Notes: generated from the sequence alone by a model not told the origin. Shown: positions 24,929 to 34,726, numbered from the stretch's first letter. The stretch is DNA of 41,623 nt from Actinomycetota bacterium (GCA_009699015.1 WLOY01000012.1:1-41623); one strand, 5' to 3'. Numbers and translations: made by a program.

Positions 24929-26468
24929 GGCGCACCAACCCTGAGCGCTTGGCCCGCCGGATGACCGCTGACCAGCCGATGAAGACGGCCCTGCGTGCCT
25001 CGAACTCCCGCTCGGCCTCGTATGCATGGAGCCGGCCGAGCGCGAACACGGTCCGAGGATCGATCTCGGGCCCTGACGAGAGCTCGCGAATCATCTCCTG
25101 GGCGACGACGGCATCCTGATGCTCGCCGAGTGCCTCGGTGAGGTCGGCGAGCGCGCCTGCAAAGCGCCCGGCCGCCTTGCCGAAGGTCGGCGCCACCGCC
25201 TCAACCGCATACCGCGCTCGCTTGGCCTTGATCCTGGCGCGATGCCATTCCTCACTTGGGCCATAGAGGGTGAGCGAAGTGACCGAGGCCTCGAGGGACC
25301 GCCAGGCCCGATCGATGAGCGAAGGCAATGCGTCCGCGCCAGTCATTGATGCCTTGTCGGACACGGGGGGTGCAGTCGCTGCGGCAACGAGGTCATCGAG
25401 CAGCCATTCGTGGCGATCGCTGCGAAGCGCTCCGAGGGCACCGGACCGCGACGACGCGAGCCGCTGCCCGAGCCTTGGATCGATGACGGCCCTCGCCAGC
25501 ACCGCATCGTCGCCGCCCAGGCGATCGGCGTGGCGATCGAGCCGTGTGAGGAGCACCTCGGTGTCGCGGATGGCCCCGAGTTCCCTGGCCAGCCATGCGA
25601 GCTCATCGGCGAGCGACGCTGCCCAAGCCTCATCAAGGAGCGGTGAGAAGCTCTTGAGCATGCTGCGAATTCGGCGGGCCGCCACCCGCATCTGATGGAC
25701 GGAGTCGGGCAGATCCCGGCGAACAGCGACATCGGCGAAGATGAGCTGGCGAACGTGCGTCGATAGTGCGGCGCGCAGTGTGTCGCTGGCTCCAGAGCCC
25801 TCAGCCGGCCAGGCGATGCTCGGGACATCAGGCGGGGCAGTCGCGGCTGCTCCCAGCGCGCTCGCGGCCTTGCTCGACGACTCGACGTGGGCCCCCCCGC
25901 TAATGAGGCGGGCGACGACCCTCTCGAGGAGTGCCTCCGCTTGCGGATGGTCATGATCGAGGAGTTCGACCTCGATCTCGCGGAAGGCCGTGATGACACG
26001 GTCGCTTGAGTCGACGACGACGACCTTGTCGTCGACGAGTTCGAGGAGAGGGGCGCCGTGCCTGTCGTGAAGCACCCGCGGTGTCCGATTCGTGCGCACC
26101 GTGACCTGGGGGAGCAGCCGCTCGCCGCGGATGAGCGGCGAGACGATGTCGACGAGTGCGGCCGGGACAGATCCGACGGCACCGGAGAGCAGGGGCACGC
26201 GGATCTCGTCGCGCGATGTCGATGGCGCACCCGCGACCGGAAGCTTGAGGTGCCAGCCTGCGTCCGAGCCGCCCTCCCTGCGACGCAATGTTGCCCGCCA
26301 GCGAAAGAGCGAAAGACCGGGGGTGTCGTGATAGACGGCGGCCATGTCAAAACTCAGCTGCTCGGTAATCGATGCCACGATGCCCTCGGACACGAGGTCG
26401 GGAACGAGGAAATCGCCCGGCACCCGGAGCTTGCGCTCAACCTCCCGATGCACAGTGGGGGTGATCAC
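24915..26468 (-). CDS. CYTH-CHAD domain protein
   Basis: Protein of 517 aa. The N-terminal CYTH domain (about 1-200) shows the signature EVERKLRV, a triphosphate-tunnel fold that binds or cleaves triphosphate compounds. The C-terminal CHAD domain (about 225-515) is helical with conserved basic and histidine residues ([15 protein letters not shown], then [14 protein letters not shown]); CHAD domains bind polyphosphate. The GTG at 26468 overlaps the ppk stop by 4 bp, linking it to polyphosphate synthesis. Whether CYTH is an active triphosphatase here is unknown. Confidence 0.88.
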   Translation of the reverse strand: MITPTVHREVERKLRVPGDFLVPDLVSEGIVASITEQLSFDMAAVYHDTPGLSLFRWRATLRRREGGSDAGWHLKLPVAGAPSTSRDEIRVPLLSGAVGSVPAALVDIVSPLIRGERLLPQVTVRTNRTPRVLHDRHGAPLLELVDDKVVVVDSSDRVITAFREIEVELLDHDHPQAEALLERVVARLISGGAHVESSSKAASALGAAATAPPDVPSIAWPAEGSGASDTLRAALSTHVRQLIFADVAVRRDLPDSVHQMRVAARRIRSMLKSFSPLLDEAWAASLADELAWLARELGAIRDTEVLLTRLDRHADRLGGDDAVLARAVIDPRLGQRLASSRSGALGALRSDRHEWLLDDLVAAATAPPVSDKASMTGADALPSLIDRAWRSLEASVTSLTLYGPSEEWHRARIKAKRARYAVEAVAPTFGKAAGRFAGALADLTEALGEHQDAVVAQEMIRELSSGPEIDPRTVFALGRLHAYEAEREFEARRAVFIGWSAVIRRAKRSGLVRRARR

Positions 26469-28537
26469 GGGTCAATCCGTTTGCCCTGTCGAGCGACGAG
26501 AGTCTCCTGGAACTCGCGCAGCGGGCTACCGTCCGGTGCGGTCGTGCGACGAAGCCAGGCTCCGTCGGGGTGGAGGTCCCAAACGGAGGTCCGGGGGTCG
26601 AATGCGAGGTCGAACAGGTCATTCACCGACGTGATGTGCTCGGGATCCTTGAGACGGACGAGCGCCTCCACCCGGCGGTCGAGATTGCGGTGCATCATGT
26701 CGGCCGAGCCGATCCACGTCTCGGGGTCACCGCCGTTGTCGAAGCAGAAGGCGCGGGAGTGCTCGAGGAACCGGCCGAGGATGCTGATGACTCGGGTCAT
26801 CTCGCTCAGACCGAAGACCCCGGGGCGCATGGCGCAGATGCCCCGAACCCAGATATCGACCTGCACGCCGGCCTGCGAGGCGCGGTAGAGCGCATCGATG
26901 ACGCGTTCGTCGACGAGGGCGTTGCACTTGAAGCGGATGCGGGCCGGACGGCCCTGTCGGTGATGCTCGATCTCCCGGTCGATGCGCTCGATGAGGCCGG
27001 TGCGGACTGAGTGCGGAGCGACGAGCAGCCGTGCGTACTCAGTGTGCAGGGAGTACCCGGACAGCACGTTGAACAGGTTCGAGATATCGTCGCCGACCTC
27101 GGGATTGCACGTGAGGAGGCCGAAGTCCTCGTACAGCCGGGCGGTCTTCGGGTGGTAGTTGCCGGTGCCTATATGGCAGTAGCGGCGCAGTTGGTCGCCG
27201 TCATTGCGAACGACCATGGACAGCTTGCTGTGGGTCTTGAGCCCGACGAGGCCGTAGACGACGTGCACCCCGGACTGCTCGAGCTTGCGGCTCCAGTCGA
27301 TGTTGTTCTGCTCGTCGAACCGGGCCTTGATCTCGACGATGGCCAGGACCTGCTTGCCGTTCTCCGCGGCATTGATGAGGGCATCGACAATCGGTGAATC
27401 GCCCGAGGTGCGGTAGAGCGTCTGCTTGATGGCCAGCACATTGGGATCGACCGCAGCCTGTTCCAGGAACAACTGCACGCTGGTGGAGAACGAGTCGTAA
27501 GGGTGGTGCAGGAGGACGTCGCGCTCCCGGATCGCCGCTAGGACGTCGGGCGGTGACGACGACTCGACGTCAGCGAGGCGCTTGGCCGTCTTCGAGACGA
27601 ACCTCGGCTGCTTCAGGTCGTCGCGATCGAGTGTCACGACGCTCCACAGCCCGGTGAGATCGAGCGGGCCGGGCAGGTGGAAGACCTCATGCTCGTTGAC
27701 GTCGAGCTCGCTCACGAGGAGGGCAAGGACGTGGGAGTCGATCGACTCCTCCACTTCGAGCCGGACCGGCGGCCCGAACCTGCGACGCATGAGCTCGCGC
27801 TCGAGGGCTAGGAGCAAGTTCTCGGCGTCGTCCTCCTCAACCTCGACATCCTCATTGCGGGTGACGCGGAACGAGTGGTGCTGGAGCACCTGCATCCCCG
27901 GGAAGAGCTGGTCGAGATGTGCCGCGATGACGTCCTCGAGCGGGACGAAGCGCTGATCGCCGAGGAGGACGAAACGGGGCAGGGATGGCGGGATCTTCAC
28001 CCTCGCGAAGAGCTCGAGGCCGGTGATCGGATTGCGGACGACGACGGCGAGATTGAGGGACAGGCCGCTGATGTACGGGAAGGGGTGGGAGGGGTCAACG
28101 GCGAGCGGGGTGAGAACCGGGAACAGGTGGGCGTCGAAGAAGACATCCATCTCGCGCCGCTCCGACTCCGAGAGGGACTCCCAGCGCAGCAACTGGATTC
28201 CGACTCCGCTGAGCGCGGGCAGGATGTCGTCGCGGAAGGCGTGCGCGTGCTGCCGCTGCAGCTCGTGGGCGCGCTCCCAGATGTTCTCCAGGACCTCCCG
28301 CGGGCTGAGGCCGCTCGCCGCCTTCACTGCGATCCCGGTCGCGATCCTCCGCTTCAGGCCGGCGACCCTGACCATGAAGAACTCGTCGAGATTGCTCGCG
28401 AAAATGGCAAGGAACTTCGCCCGCTCGAGGCAGGGGAGGTCTTGATCCTCGGCCAACTCGAGTACCCGCTGGTTGAACGCTAGCCACGAAAGTTCACGGT
28501 CGAGGAATCGATCTGCGGGCAAGCTCTCAGTCTCCAC
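26465..28537 (-). CDS. ppk: Polyphosphate kinase 1
   Basis: Reversible polyphosphate kinase of 690 aa: ATP plus polyP(n) gives ADP plus polyP(n+1). The N-terminal domain begins [19 protein letters not shown], as in PPK1. The autophosphorylated histidine is likely H436 in [13 protein letters not shown], followed by [19 protein letters not shown]; the second active-site histidine lies in [11 protein letters not shown]. The GTG at 28537 is chosen because it gives the normal PPK1 N-terminus. The open frame continues another 294 codons upstream, but that part is antisense-like sequence overlapping mshD in another frame. A GGGAG lies about 9 nt before the GTG. Confidence 0.94.
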   Translation of the reverse strand: METESLPADRFLDRELSWLAFNQRVLELAEDQDLPCLERAKFLAIFASNLDEFFMVRVAGLKRRIATGIAVKAASGLSPREVLENIWERAHELQRQHAHAFRDDILPALSGVGIQLLRWESLSESERREMDVFFDAHLFPVLTPLAVDPSHPFPYISGLSLNLAVVVRNPITGLELFARVKIPPSLPRFVLLGDQRFVPLEDVIAAHLDQLFPGMQVLQHHSFRVTRNEDVEVEEDDAENLLLALERELMRRRFGPPVRLEVEESIDSHVLALLVSELDVNEHEVFHLPGPLDLTGLWSVVTLDRDDLKQPRFVSKTAKRLADVESSSPPDVLAAIRERDVLLHHPYDSFSTSVQLFLEQAAVDPNVLAIKQTLYRTSGDSPIVDALINAAENGKQVLAIVEIKARFDEQNNIDWSRKLEQSGVHVVYGLVGLKTHSKLSMVVRNDGDQLRRYCHIGTGNYHPKTARLYEDFGLLTCNPEVGDDISNLFNVLSGYSLHTEYARLLVAPHSVRTGLIERIDREIEHHRQGRPARIRFKCNALVDERVIDALYRASQAGVQVDIWVRGICAMRPGVFGLSEMTRVISILGRFLEHSRAFCFDNGGDPETWIGSADMMHRNLDRRVEALVRLKDPEHITSVNDLFDLAFDPRTSVWDLHPDGAWLRRTTAPDGSPLREFQETLVARQGKRIDP

Positions 28538-28577
28538 GTCCTGATGCTCCCACAGTGAGGTGAACGATTGCCGACGA

Positions 28578-29504
28578 TCAGGTGTGCGGCGTGAGCAGAT
28601 ACATGACGTCGGTGTCCCATCGCGTGAACCCGAGGCTTTCGTAGAGGTGGATCGCCGCGGTGTTCGTCGAGTCGACATAGAGCATGGCCTGGCCGAGCCC
28701 GAGGGACCGGAGGTGCTGCAGTCCGGCGAGTGTGAGGGCCCTGCCGAGCCCCTGGCCACCCCAGGCCGGGTCCACGCCGACCACGTAGACCTCACCGATC
28801 GCCTCATGGCCGTGCGAGCCGTGCCGGCCGTGCACCTTCGTCCAGTGGAACCCGATGAGGTTGCCGGTTGCCTCGTCGCTCGCGAGCAGGAAACCGCTCG
28901 GCGAGAACCACGGCTCCGACAACCGCTGATGCAGGTCCACGTTGGTCCATTCGCCCTGCTCGGGGTGCCCGGCGAAAGCGAGCCCGTTGAGGGCGAGCCA
29001 GGGCGCATCGTCATCGCCCGGATTGAAGGTGCGCAGCGAGATGCCGTCCGGGAGTGCGACTTCGGGCAGGGGAGCGAGGAGCGAGCGTCGCATCTGCCAC
29101 AGCACCCGGCTGTGGGTGAAGCCGAAAGACTGAGCCAGGGCGGCGCCTGCTGCCTGCTCTCCGTGAGCCCAGAGCCGCAGTCGGCCATCAGCCGTTGCGG
29201 CGATGAGCGCTTCGACGAGTCGATGGGCGATACCGCATCGTCGGTGATCTGGATGGACAGCGAGCTCGGCGCTGGCGCCATGCACTTCGTCGGTGCTGTC
29301 CAGATGCGCATAGCCGACGATGGCGCCCCTTGCGTCGACGGCGATGAAGTGACGTCCGCCCTCATCCCCACCATGCCGTAGGTGAAGGAGCACGTGCTCC
29401 GACAGGGGCGCCACTCCATCGGCTTCGGTGATGGTGGCGATGACGGCGAGAACCTCGGCGGTGGCGGGGGAGTCGAGCCGCTCGGCGATGCGAATAGCGG
29501 TCAC
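28578..29504 (-). CDS. mshD: Mycothiol synthase
   Basis: Double GNAT acetyltransferase of 308 aa that acetylates Cys-GlcN-Ins with acetyl-CoA, the last step of mycothiol synthesis. The first GNAT repeat has [17 protein letters not shown], the second has [16 protein letters not shown] as the acetyl-CoA pyrophosphate loop and [20 protein letters not shown]. The start is a GTG 3 bp after the glnR stop, and ppk follows after 40 bp. mshA of the same pathway lies in this window at 38760. The glnR-mshD pairing is conserved in mycobacteria. Confidence 0.92.
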   Translation of the reverse strand: MTAIRIAERLDSPATAEVLAVIATITEADGVAPLSEHVLLHLRHGGDEGGRHFIAVDARGAIVGYAHLDSTDEVHGASAELAVHPDHRRCGIAHRLVEALIAATADGRLRLWAHGEQAAGAALAQSFGFTHSRVLWQMRRSLLAPLPEVALPDGISLRTFNPGDDDAPWLALNGLAFAGHPEQGEWTNVDLHQRLSEPWFSPSGFLLASDEATGNLIGFHWTKVHGRHGSHGHEAIGEVYVVGVDPAWGGQGLGRALTLAGLQHLRSLGLGQAMLYVDSTNTAAIHLYESLGFTRWDTDVMYLLTPHT

Positions 29505-29507
29505 GGA

Positions 29508-30254
29508 TCAGGCCAAGGACGTGGTGCGGATCTCAGCAGGAGAGTCGTCGGCGAGTACGGCCAGGGTTGCATCGTCAGCCCGCTGGGGCACGAATCGGTA
29601 GCCGACGTTGCGAACCGTCCCGATGAGCGCCTCGTGATCGGCGCCGAGCTTTGCGCGCAGGCGACGAACGTGGACGTCGACCGTGCGGGTGCCGCCGAAG
29701 TAGTCGTAGCCCCACACCTCCTGGAGGAGGACCGGGCGGGTGAAGACGCGACCGGGGTGCTGCGCGAGGAACTTGAGGAGCTCGAACTCCTTGAACGTGA
29801 GATCTAGGGTGCGGCCCCGCAGTTTCGATGTGTACGTTGCCTCGTCAATCATGAGTTCGCCGCTGCGGATCTCTTCGGGCTCCTGCTCGGGGGCGCCGAT
29901 GATGTCGCCGACTCGTGAGCAGGCCAGCCGAAGCCTGGCCTCCACCTCTGCCGGGGAGGTCGAATCGACAAGGATCTCGTCCATGCCCCAGTCCCACTGG
30001 ATCGCGGCGAGGCCGCCCTCGGTCGTGACGAGGATGAGCGGCACGCTGATGCCGGTCTGGCGCAGCAGTCTGGTGAGCCCTCGCACCGCTGGGAGATCGC
30101 GACGGCCGTCAATGATGAGGACGTCGCAGTCGGGGGCATCGAGAAGGGCTGTCGGCTCGGCCGGGAGGGTGCGGATGTGGTGGGCGAGGAGGCCGAGGGC
30201 GGGAAGCACCTCCGATGACGGTTCCATCGCGCGAGTGAGAAGAACGATCCTCAT
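29508..30254 (-). CDS. glnR: OmpR-type response regulator GlnR
   Basis: Atypical orphan response regulator of 248 aa controlling nitrogen genes in actinomycetes. The receiver domain (1-115) has the characteristic start [20 protein letters not shown] and [13 protein letters not shown] with D49; the TTEGGLAAI segment is typical of GlnR. The winged-helix domain (about 135-228) contains [20 protein letters not shown] and [25 protein letters not shown] lies just before the ATG. In this window it may also link nitrogen status to the amine cluster, but I found no clear GlnR site there. Confidence 0.93.
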   Translation of the reverse strand: MRIVLLTRAMEPSSEVLPALGLLAHHIRTLPAEPTALLDAPDCDVLIIDGRRDLPAVRGLTRLLRQTGISVPLILVTTEGGLAAIQWDWGMDEILVDSTSPAEVEARLRLACSRVGDIIGAPEQEPEEIRSGELMIDEATYTSKLRGRTLDLTFKEFELLKFLAQHPGRVFTRPVLLQEVWGYDYFGGTRTVDVHVRRLRAKLGADHEALIGTVRNVGYRFVPQRADDATLAVLADDSPAEIRTTSLA

Positions 30255-30377
30255 GCCTGCCTCCCCTCGATTCCCAGCCGTCGCTCGGGCGTTCCGACAT
30301 GACCCAGCCTACCGGCGCTTGGGCGCTCGCTCCATGTGCGATGTGAGTGCTCGCCTCGCACAGGCAACAATTGGCGC

Positions 30378-31184
30378 ATGCGCCCCGCTGACGAGACGAC
30401 CCTTGTGTCGTCCGATGGCATCACGATCAGTGCGACCCATGTCGCTGCGACCGGTCAGGGATCCCATGACCTGTGCCTCCTCGTGGCCCACGGATTCACG
30501 AACGGATGGCGCGTGCCCCGGGTGCAGCGCGTGATCGGCCGGCTCGCTCGATTCGGCGGGATCATCGCGCTCGACTTCCGGGGGCACGGCAGGTCAAGTG
30601 GGGTGTCGACGGTGGGCGAGCGCGAGATCCACGATCTCGATGCCGGCGTGCGATGGGCGAGGGACCTCGGCTACCGATGCGTCGTTCCGGTCGGATTCTC
30701 CATGGGGGGCTCGGTGGTCCTGCGGCAGGCGGCCATCGGCTGCGAGCCCGTCGACGCGGTCGTGAGCGTAAGTGCCCCTGCGTTCTGGTACTACCGCGGG
30801 ACCCGGGTCATGCGCCTGCTGCACCTCGCAGTGGGCACCCGGGCCGGCCGGGCCGTCATGCGGACGCGAGGGGTTCGTATCGGGGCCGATGACTGGCCCG
30901 ACCCCCTGCCGATGGAGCCCGTCGCTGCCGCGGCGATCATCGACGTCCCGCTTCTCATCGTCCACGGTCACGTCGACCACTACTTTCCAGTCGAGCATCC
31001 CAAGGCCCTGCACCGAGCGGCGGTGAACGGCGGCAACGAGCGGGCTGAACTGTGGCTCATCGAGGGCTTCGCCCACGCCGAGTCCGGGATCGATGACCCG
31101 ACGCTGGATGCCATCGGCACCTGGATCCGACAGACCTGCAGGCTGGAACAGATCGGCGCTCCGGTTGGTTGGGGCAGTTCGTGA
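30378..31184 (+). CDS. Alpha/beta hydrolase
   Basis: Hydrolase of 268 aa. The nucleophile elbow is GFSMGGSV, the likely acid is in GHVDHYFP and the histidine in EGFAHAESG; an early HGFTNG supplies the oxyanion hole. Substrate is unknown. I choose the ATG at 30378: AACAAT lies 6 nt before it, and the protein begins shortly before the first beta strand. The longer ORF from 30336 lacks support. It is divergent from glnR and coupled to the thioredoxin-like gene by a 4-bp overlap. Confidence 0.85.
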   Translation: MRPADETTLVSSDGITISATHVAATGQGSHDLCLLVAHGFTNGWRVPRVQRVIGRLARFGGIIALDFRGHGRSSGVSTVGEREIHDLDAGVRWARDLGYRCVVPVGFSMGGSVVLRQAAIGCEPVDAVVSVSAPAFWYYRGTRVMRLLHLAVGTRAGRAVMRTRGVRIGADDWPDPLPMEPVAAAAIIDVPLLIVHGHVDHYFPVEHPKALHRAAVNGGNERAELWLIEGFAHAESGIDDPTLDAIGTWIRQTCRLEQIGAPVGWGSS

Positions 31185-31666
31185 CCGGCATCGTCGTCCT
31201 CATCGTCGTCCTCGTGGCAGCCACCGCCTTCGGATTGTGGCGGCGTAGGGCCGACGGACGCATACGCGATATCTCGGCCCGTGGGCCACTCCCGGTGGCC
31301 GACGATGATCCAGAGGTCGGCATGGACGAAGCCGACGGGGCGACCCTAGGCGAGCGTGAGCTCGGCGTGCCCCTCGGCGCGGAGGCAACGCTCGTGCAGT
31401 TCTCGACGGCGTTCTGCCAGCCATGCCGTGCCACCCGCCGCATCCTCGACGAGGTCTCCTCGATGGTTGAGGGCGTCGTCCACGTCGAAATCGATGCGGA
31501 GGCCCACCTCGATCTCGTGCGGCGCCTCGATATCCGCCGAACACCGACCGTCCTCATCCTTGATCGCGACGGCATCATCCGAAAGCGCGCCTCCGGGCTG
31601 CCTCGCAAGGTCGATGTCATCGCGGCGGTCGGAGCGGTCACCGGCCCTGCGAATCCCTCGCAGTAG
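31181..31666 (+). CDS. Membrane-anchored thioredoxin-like protein
   Basis: Protein of 161 aa. A hydrophobic helix (about 3-20) anchors it, followed by a short basic, acidic linker and a thioredoxin domain with the redox motif FCQPC. The cis-Pro segment reads IRRTPTVLIL. It corresponds by position to the mycobacterial Rv0816c/ThiX-type gene near glnR (recalled synteny). The GTG at 31181 overlaps the hydrolase stop by 4 bp. The thioredoxin domain should face the cytoplasm or wall depending on topology, which the charge pattern does not settle. Confidence 0.85.
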   Translation: MTGIVVLIVVLVAATAFGLWRRRADGRIRDISARGPLPVADDDPEVGMDEADGATLGERELGVPLGAEATLVQFSTAFCQPCRATRRILDEVSSMVEGVVHVEIDAEAHLDLVRRLDIRRTPTVLILDRDGIIRKRASGLPRKVDVIAAVGAVTGPANPSQ

Positions 31667-31718
31667 GGCCATCCGGCTACTAACGAAAATCGGCGTTGTC
31701 GCGCTCGCGCGGCGTCAT

Positions 31719-31724
31719 TAGCCT
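31719..31724 (+). promoter_or_regulatory. -10 box of the leaderless DUF4395 gene
   Basis: TAGCCT lies 7 nt before the ATG at 31732, with no Shine-Dalgarno sequence between. Confidence 0.5.
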
Positions 31725-31731
31725 GCCGATC

Positions 31732-32187
31732 ATGACCTCGCCTCTCGTACCTGATGCCCGCACGACCGTTGACCCTCGGGGGCCGCGCTTCGGGGCATCG
31801 ATCACCGTCGTCGTCCTCGCCGCAGCCCTCGTGACCGCAGGCTCGCCCGTCGGCCTCGTGCTCATCGCCTGGCAGACCCTTGTCTTCGCGCTCGGCGCCT
31901 TCGTCGGGCTCTATGCCCAGCCGTACGGGGTGATCTTCCGCAAGCTCATCTGCCCAAGGCTCACGCCGCCGACGGAGCTCGAGGACGCGGCTCCCCCGCG
32001 CTTCGCGCAACTCGTCGGATTCGCGTTCCTGGCGGTTGCTCTGGTGGCGACCCTCGCCGGCGCATCGGCGGTCGCGATCGGGGCGGTTGGATTCGCGCTG
32101 GCGGCAGCATTCCTGAATGCGGCATTCAATGTCTGCCTCGGCTGCGAGATGTTCCTCATCAGCAAGCGGGTCCTGGTTCGCGCGTAA
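31732..32187 (+). CDS. DUF4395 membrane protein
   Basis: Protein of 151 aa with four hydrophobic segments. The opening VDPRGPRFGASIT, the segment FRKLICPRLTPPTELEDAAPPRFAQ and the end FNVCLGCEMFLI with two cysteines match DUF4395, a family often found near thioredoxin and sulfurtransferase genes. Function is unknown. It begins at ATG 31732, 7 nt after a -10 box. Confidence 0.85.
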   Translation: MTSPLVPDARTTVDPRGPRFGASITVVVLAAALVTAGSPVGLVLIAWQTLVFALGAFVGLYAQPYGVIFRKLICPRLTPPTELEDAAPPRFAQLVGFAFLAVALVATLAGASAVAIGAVGFALAAAFLNAAFNVCLGCEMFLISKRVLVRA

Positions 32188-32205
32188 CGCCTGCTGGCTC
32201 CCGGC

Positions 32206-32580
32206 TCAGTAGACGAGCGCCTGCGTCAGGGGGGCTACCGCCTCCTCCACGAAGGCGGTAGCCCCCTTGATCCGTACCCCGGGCAGGCAATCCTCAGCGG
32301 TGATGCCCCGACGCTCGGCGCACTGGACGCACACCGTGACCGACCCCGCTTCGAGGATAAGAGCGAGGAGGGCATCGAGCGGGGCCGAGCCGGCGAGTTC
32401 GAATGCTGCTGCCCGTCCGGGCATCGCGAGCCAGGCCGCCTCTCCCGTAAGCCACAGGGAGACGGACACCCCGGAGGTGACGGCCGCGGCTGCGACGGTG
32501 AACGCCTGCGCGCACCTCTCAGGATCGTCGGCACCCGAGGTTGATTTGACGAGCAAGCGAACCGAGCCCTCCGGGGTCAT
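32206..32580 (-). CDS. DsrE-like protein
   Basis: Protein of about 124 aa with a DsrE/TusD-like fold; cysteines in VCVQCAERRG near residue 90 could carry sulfur. Its place beside thioredoxin-like and DUF4395 genes fits sulfur chemistry (inference). The start is uncertain: the ATG at 32580 gives the usual length, while 32601 adds seven residues. Its 3' end contains a perfect hairpin that may terminate the opposite transcript. Confidence 0.75.
   Translation of the reverse strand: MTPEGSVRLLVKSTSGADDPERCAQAFTVAAAAVTSGVSVSLWLTGEAAWLAMPGRAAAFELAGSAPLDALLALILEAGSVTVCVQCAERRGITAEDCLPGVRIKGATAFVEEAVAPLTQALVY
32228..32268 (+). terminator. Strong hairpin inside the DsrE-like gene, after DUF4395
   Basis: GGGGGCTACCGCCT (32230-32243) pairs with AGGCGGTAGCCCCC (32253-32266) across a 9-nt loop; a G-T and an A-T pair extend the 14-bp core. 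It begins 41 bp after the DUF4395 stop and lies in the convergent coding sequence. Confidence 0.65.
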
Positions 32581-32586
32581 GGACGG

Positions 32587-32592
32587 TAGGCT
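32587..32592 (+). promoter_or_regulatory. -10 box of the leaderless microprotein gene
   Basis: TAGGCT lies 7 nt before the ATG at 32600. Confidence 0.5.
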
Positions 32593-32599
32593 GCCGCAC

Positions 32600-32701
32600 A
32601 TGGTCGATGCCGTCTACACCGGACTCCTCGTGGCCTCCCTCGCCGTTGCCGGGCTCGCATGCTTCTTCGTCGTCTTCCGCATGCTGAAGGGTCGGGTATG
32701 A
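32600..32701 (+). CDS. 33-aa single-span membrane microprotein
   Basis: Short protein with one hydrophobic helix (about 6-26) followed by a basic end (RMLKGRV). Support: a -10 box 7 nt before its ATG, and a 4-bp overlap (ATGA) between its stop and the next gene's ATG, so it heads the nitrobindin-like/Fur/YgfZ operon. Function is unknown; the hydrophobic helix and overlap suggest it is real rather than a chance ORF. Confidence 0.65.
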   Translation: MVDAVYTGLLVASLAVAGLACFFVVFRMLKGRV

Positions 32702-33276
32702 ACATGGACGCAAGCAGCGAGTCCGCCATCCCGGAGCAGTTGCTCCCTCTCTCGTGGCTCATCGGGCGCTGGACCGGGGTCGGCACCGGCCAGTACCCGT
32801 CGATCGATGACTTCAGGTTCGGGCAGGAGGTGACCTTTTCGACGGATGGCCGGCCCTTCCTCAGCTATGCGTCCCGCAGCTGGCTCATCGACGACGATGG
32901 CAACCGGGTGCGTCCGCTCGCGACCGAATCCGGCTTCTGGCGACCTCGACCCCATAACCACATCGAGGTTCAGCTCGCCCATCCGACCGGTTATGCGGAA
33001 ATCTGGTACGGCAATATCGAGATCACCGGCCTGGAGAATGCCCGCATCACCGGGGCAAGGGCCGAGCTCCGCACCGACATGGTGGGCCGTACCGAGAGCG
33101 CCAAGGAGTACGCGGGCGGGCACCGGCTCTACGGCCTCGTCGAGGGCCGGCTCCTGTGGACCTTCGACATGTCCGCGGTCGGGCACCCGATCACCAATCA
33201 CCTCGCGGCGACCTTGAATCGCGTTGAAGACGATGCGCCCGAAAGTAGCGTCGGCGGCGCTGTGCCCGACGCATGA
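32698..33276 (+). CDS. Nitrobindin-like heme-binding beta-barrel protein
   Basis: Protein of 192 aa with a FABP-like barrel. The hallmark GRWTGVGTGQYPSI fits the nitrobindin GxWxGxGxGxYP motif, and a likely proximal histidine lies in GHPITNHLAA. Mycobacterial Rv0813c is the corresponding protein; nitrobindins bind ferric heme and can isomerise peroxynitrite to nitrate. ATG at 32698 overlaps the microprotein stop. Confidence 0.88.
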   Translation: MNMDASSESAIPEQLLPLSWLIGRWTGVGTGQYPSIDDFRFGQEVTFSTDGRPFLSYASRSWLIDDDGNRVRPLATESGFWRPRPHNHIEVQLAHPTGYAEIWYGNIEITGLENARITGARAELRTDMVGRTESAKEYAGGHRLYGLVEGRLLWTFDMSAVGHPITNHLAATLNRVEDDAPESSVGGAVPDA

Positions 33277-33719
33277 TCGTCGACTGGGACCGCCGCCTGC
33301 GCGAGCACGGCTTCCGCATCACCCCGCAGCGGCAACTCGTCCTCGAGGCGGTGGAGCGGCTGCGTCACGGGACTCCCGAGGAGATCCTCGTCGAGGTCCA
33401 GCGCACTGCGTCCGGCGTCAACCTCTCGACCGTCTATCGCACCCTCGAAGTCCTCGAGGATGTCGGCCTGGTCACCCACGCTCACATTGGCCATGGGGCA
33501 CCGACCTATCACGCGGTCGATGAGCACATGCACATCCACCTGGTGTGCGACCTGTGCTCGAAGGTCTCGAGCGTGCCAGCCGAGGTGGCGTCGGATTTCG
33601 TTGCCAGCCTGAAGGCCGGTCATGGCTTCGTCACCGATATCTCGCACGTCTCGATCCACGGGTGGTGCGTCGAGTGCATCGAGGCATCCCGCGCTGACGC
33701 CGAGGCGAACATTCAGTGA
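33273..33719 (+). CDS. Fur-family metal-dependent regulator
   Basis: Regulator of 148 aa. The N-terminal winged helix has FRITPQRQLVLEAVE and VNLSTVYRTLEVLEDVGLV. The C-terminal dimerisation domain has HMHIHLVCDLC and WCVEC, a pair of CxxC structural zinc motifs. Which metal or signal it senses (Fur, Zur, PerR) cannot be decided. ATG at 33273 overlaps the preceding stop by 4 bp. Its role with the heme protein suggests iron or oxidative stress (inference). Confidence 0.9.
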   Translation: MIVDWDRRLREHGFRITPQRQLVLEAVERLRHGTPEEILVEVQRTASGVNLSTVYRTLEVLEDVGLVTHAHIGHGAPTYHAVDEHMHIHLVCDLCSKVSSVPAEVASDFVASLKAGHGFVTDISHVSIHGWCVECIEASRADAEANIQ

Positions 33720-34708
33720 GCGGTGGTGCCGTTCCACCGCCAGATGGGTCCGCCGACCCGATCGTCCCGTGGCATTTCGGGGATCCCCACGGCGAGCAGC
33801 GCCGGCTAGCCCAGGGCGAGGGGATCGTCGACCTGTCGAATCGGGGCGTGGTGACGGTCTCGGGTCCGGATCGGCTCTCGTGGCTCCACAGCCTCACGAC
33901 GCAGCATGTCGAGCACCTTGGTGCGGGCGAGTCCGCACTCGCCCTCATCCTGAGCCCGCACGGGCACGTCGAGCACGAACTGCATCTCGTTGACGACGGC
34001 ATGACGACCTGGATCATCGCCCAGCCAGGAACCGCCCCGGAACTCACCCGCTACCTCGACTCGATGCGCTTCATGCTCCGAGTTGAGGTAGCCGACGTCT
34101 CCGATGCCTACGTCGTGGTCTGGGAGCCGGTCTCACAACCGGATGCCGCTGCGCCTACCTGGGTCGTGCCCGAGCCCTTTGCGTCGCGGGGCTACGGGGG
34201 CCGGGAGGTCATCCTCGCCCGCGAGGGCCTCGCGGCCCGGCTCGATGAACCTGCTCCCGCCGGTACGTGGGCACTCGAGGCGTTGCGCGTGGCAGCCGCG
34301 ATGCCGCGTCTGGGCCAGGAGACCGACCACCGAACGATCCCGCACGAGGTCGGCTGGATCCCGGCGGCGGTGCACCTGCAGAAGGGGTGCTACCGAGGCC
34401 AGGAGACCGTGGCCCGCGTGCAGAACCTGGGGAAGCCGCCGCGCCGGCTGGTGCTGTTGCACCTCGATGGCTCCGATGAGGTGACCCTCGGGCATGGCGA
34501 TCCGGTTTTCTGGGGTGATCGCGAGGTCGGCTGGGTCGGCTCCTTCGCACGGCACTTCGAACTCGGGCCGGTGTCGCTCGCCATCATCAAGCGGAATGTC
34601 CCGGTCGATGCCCCGCTCGTGGTTCGGCATGTGATCGGCGATGGGACGCCGTCCGCGCGAACCGCAGAGATAGCAGCGGCACAGGAAGCAATAGTCCCAG
34701 CCGACTAA
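33716..34708 (+). CDS. YgfZ/CAF17-family folate-binding protein
   Basis: Protein of 330 aa related to the glycine-cleavage T protein. The YgfZ hallmark KGCYRGQETVAR carries the conserved cysteine. Members assist assembly or repair of certain iron-sulfur enzymes with tetrahydrofolate. The GTG at 33716 overlaps the Fur-family stop by 4 bp, completing a four-gene operon from 32600. Confidence 0.9.
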   Translation: MSGGAVPPPDGSADPIVPWHFGDPHGEQRRLAQGEGIVDLSNRGVVTVSGPDRLSWLHSLTTQHVEHLGAGESALALILSPHGHVEHELHLVDDGMTTWIIAQPGTAPELTRYLDSMRFMLRVEVADVSDAYVVVWEPVSQPDAAAPTWVVPEPFASRGYGGREVILAREGLAARLDEPAPAGTWALEALRVAAAMPRLGQETDHRTIPHEVGWIPAAVHLQKGCYRGQETVARVQNLGKPPRRLVLLHLDGSDEVTLGHGDPVFWGDREVGWVGSFARHFELGPVSLAIIKRNVPVDAPLVVRHVIGDGTPSARTAEIAAAQEAIVPAD

Positions 34709-34726
34709 CCCACCCTTCCCGTTTGT

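Noticed and set aside
26465..29419. Single 984-codon open frame covering ppk and continuing upstream
   Set aside because: The first 294 codons overlap mshD in another frame and match no PPK domain; the PPK1 N-terminus begins at the GTG at 28537.
32267..32599. Long open frame on the plus strand before the 33-aa microprotein
   Set aside because: It is antisense to the DsrE-like gene; only its last 33 codons have independent start and overlap evidence.
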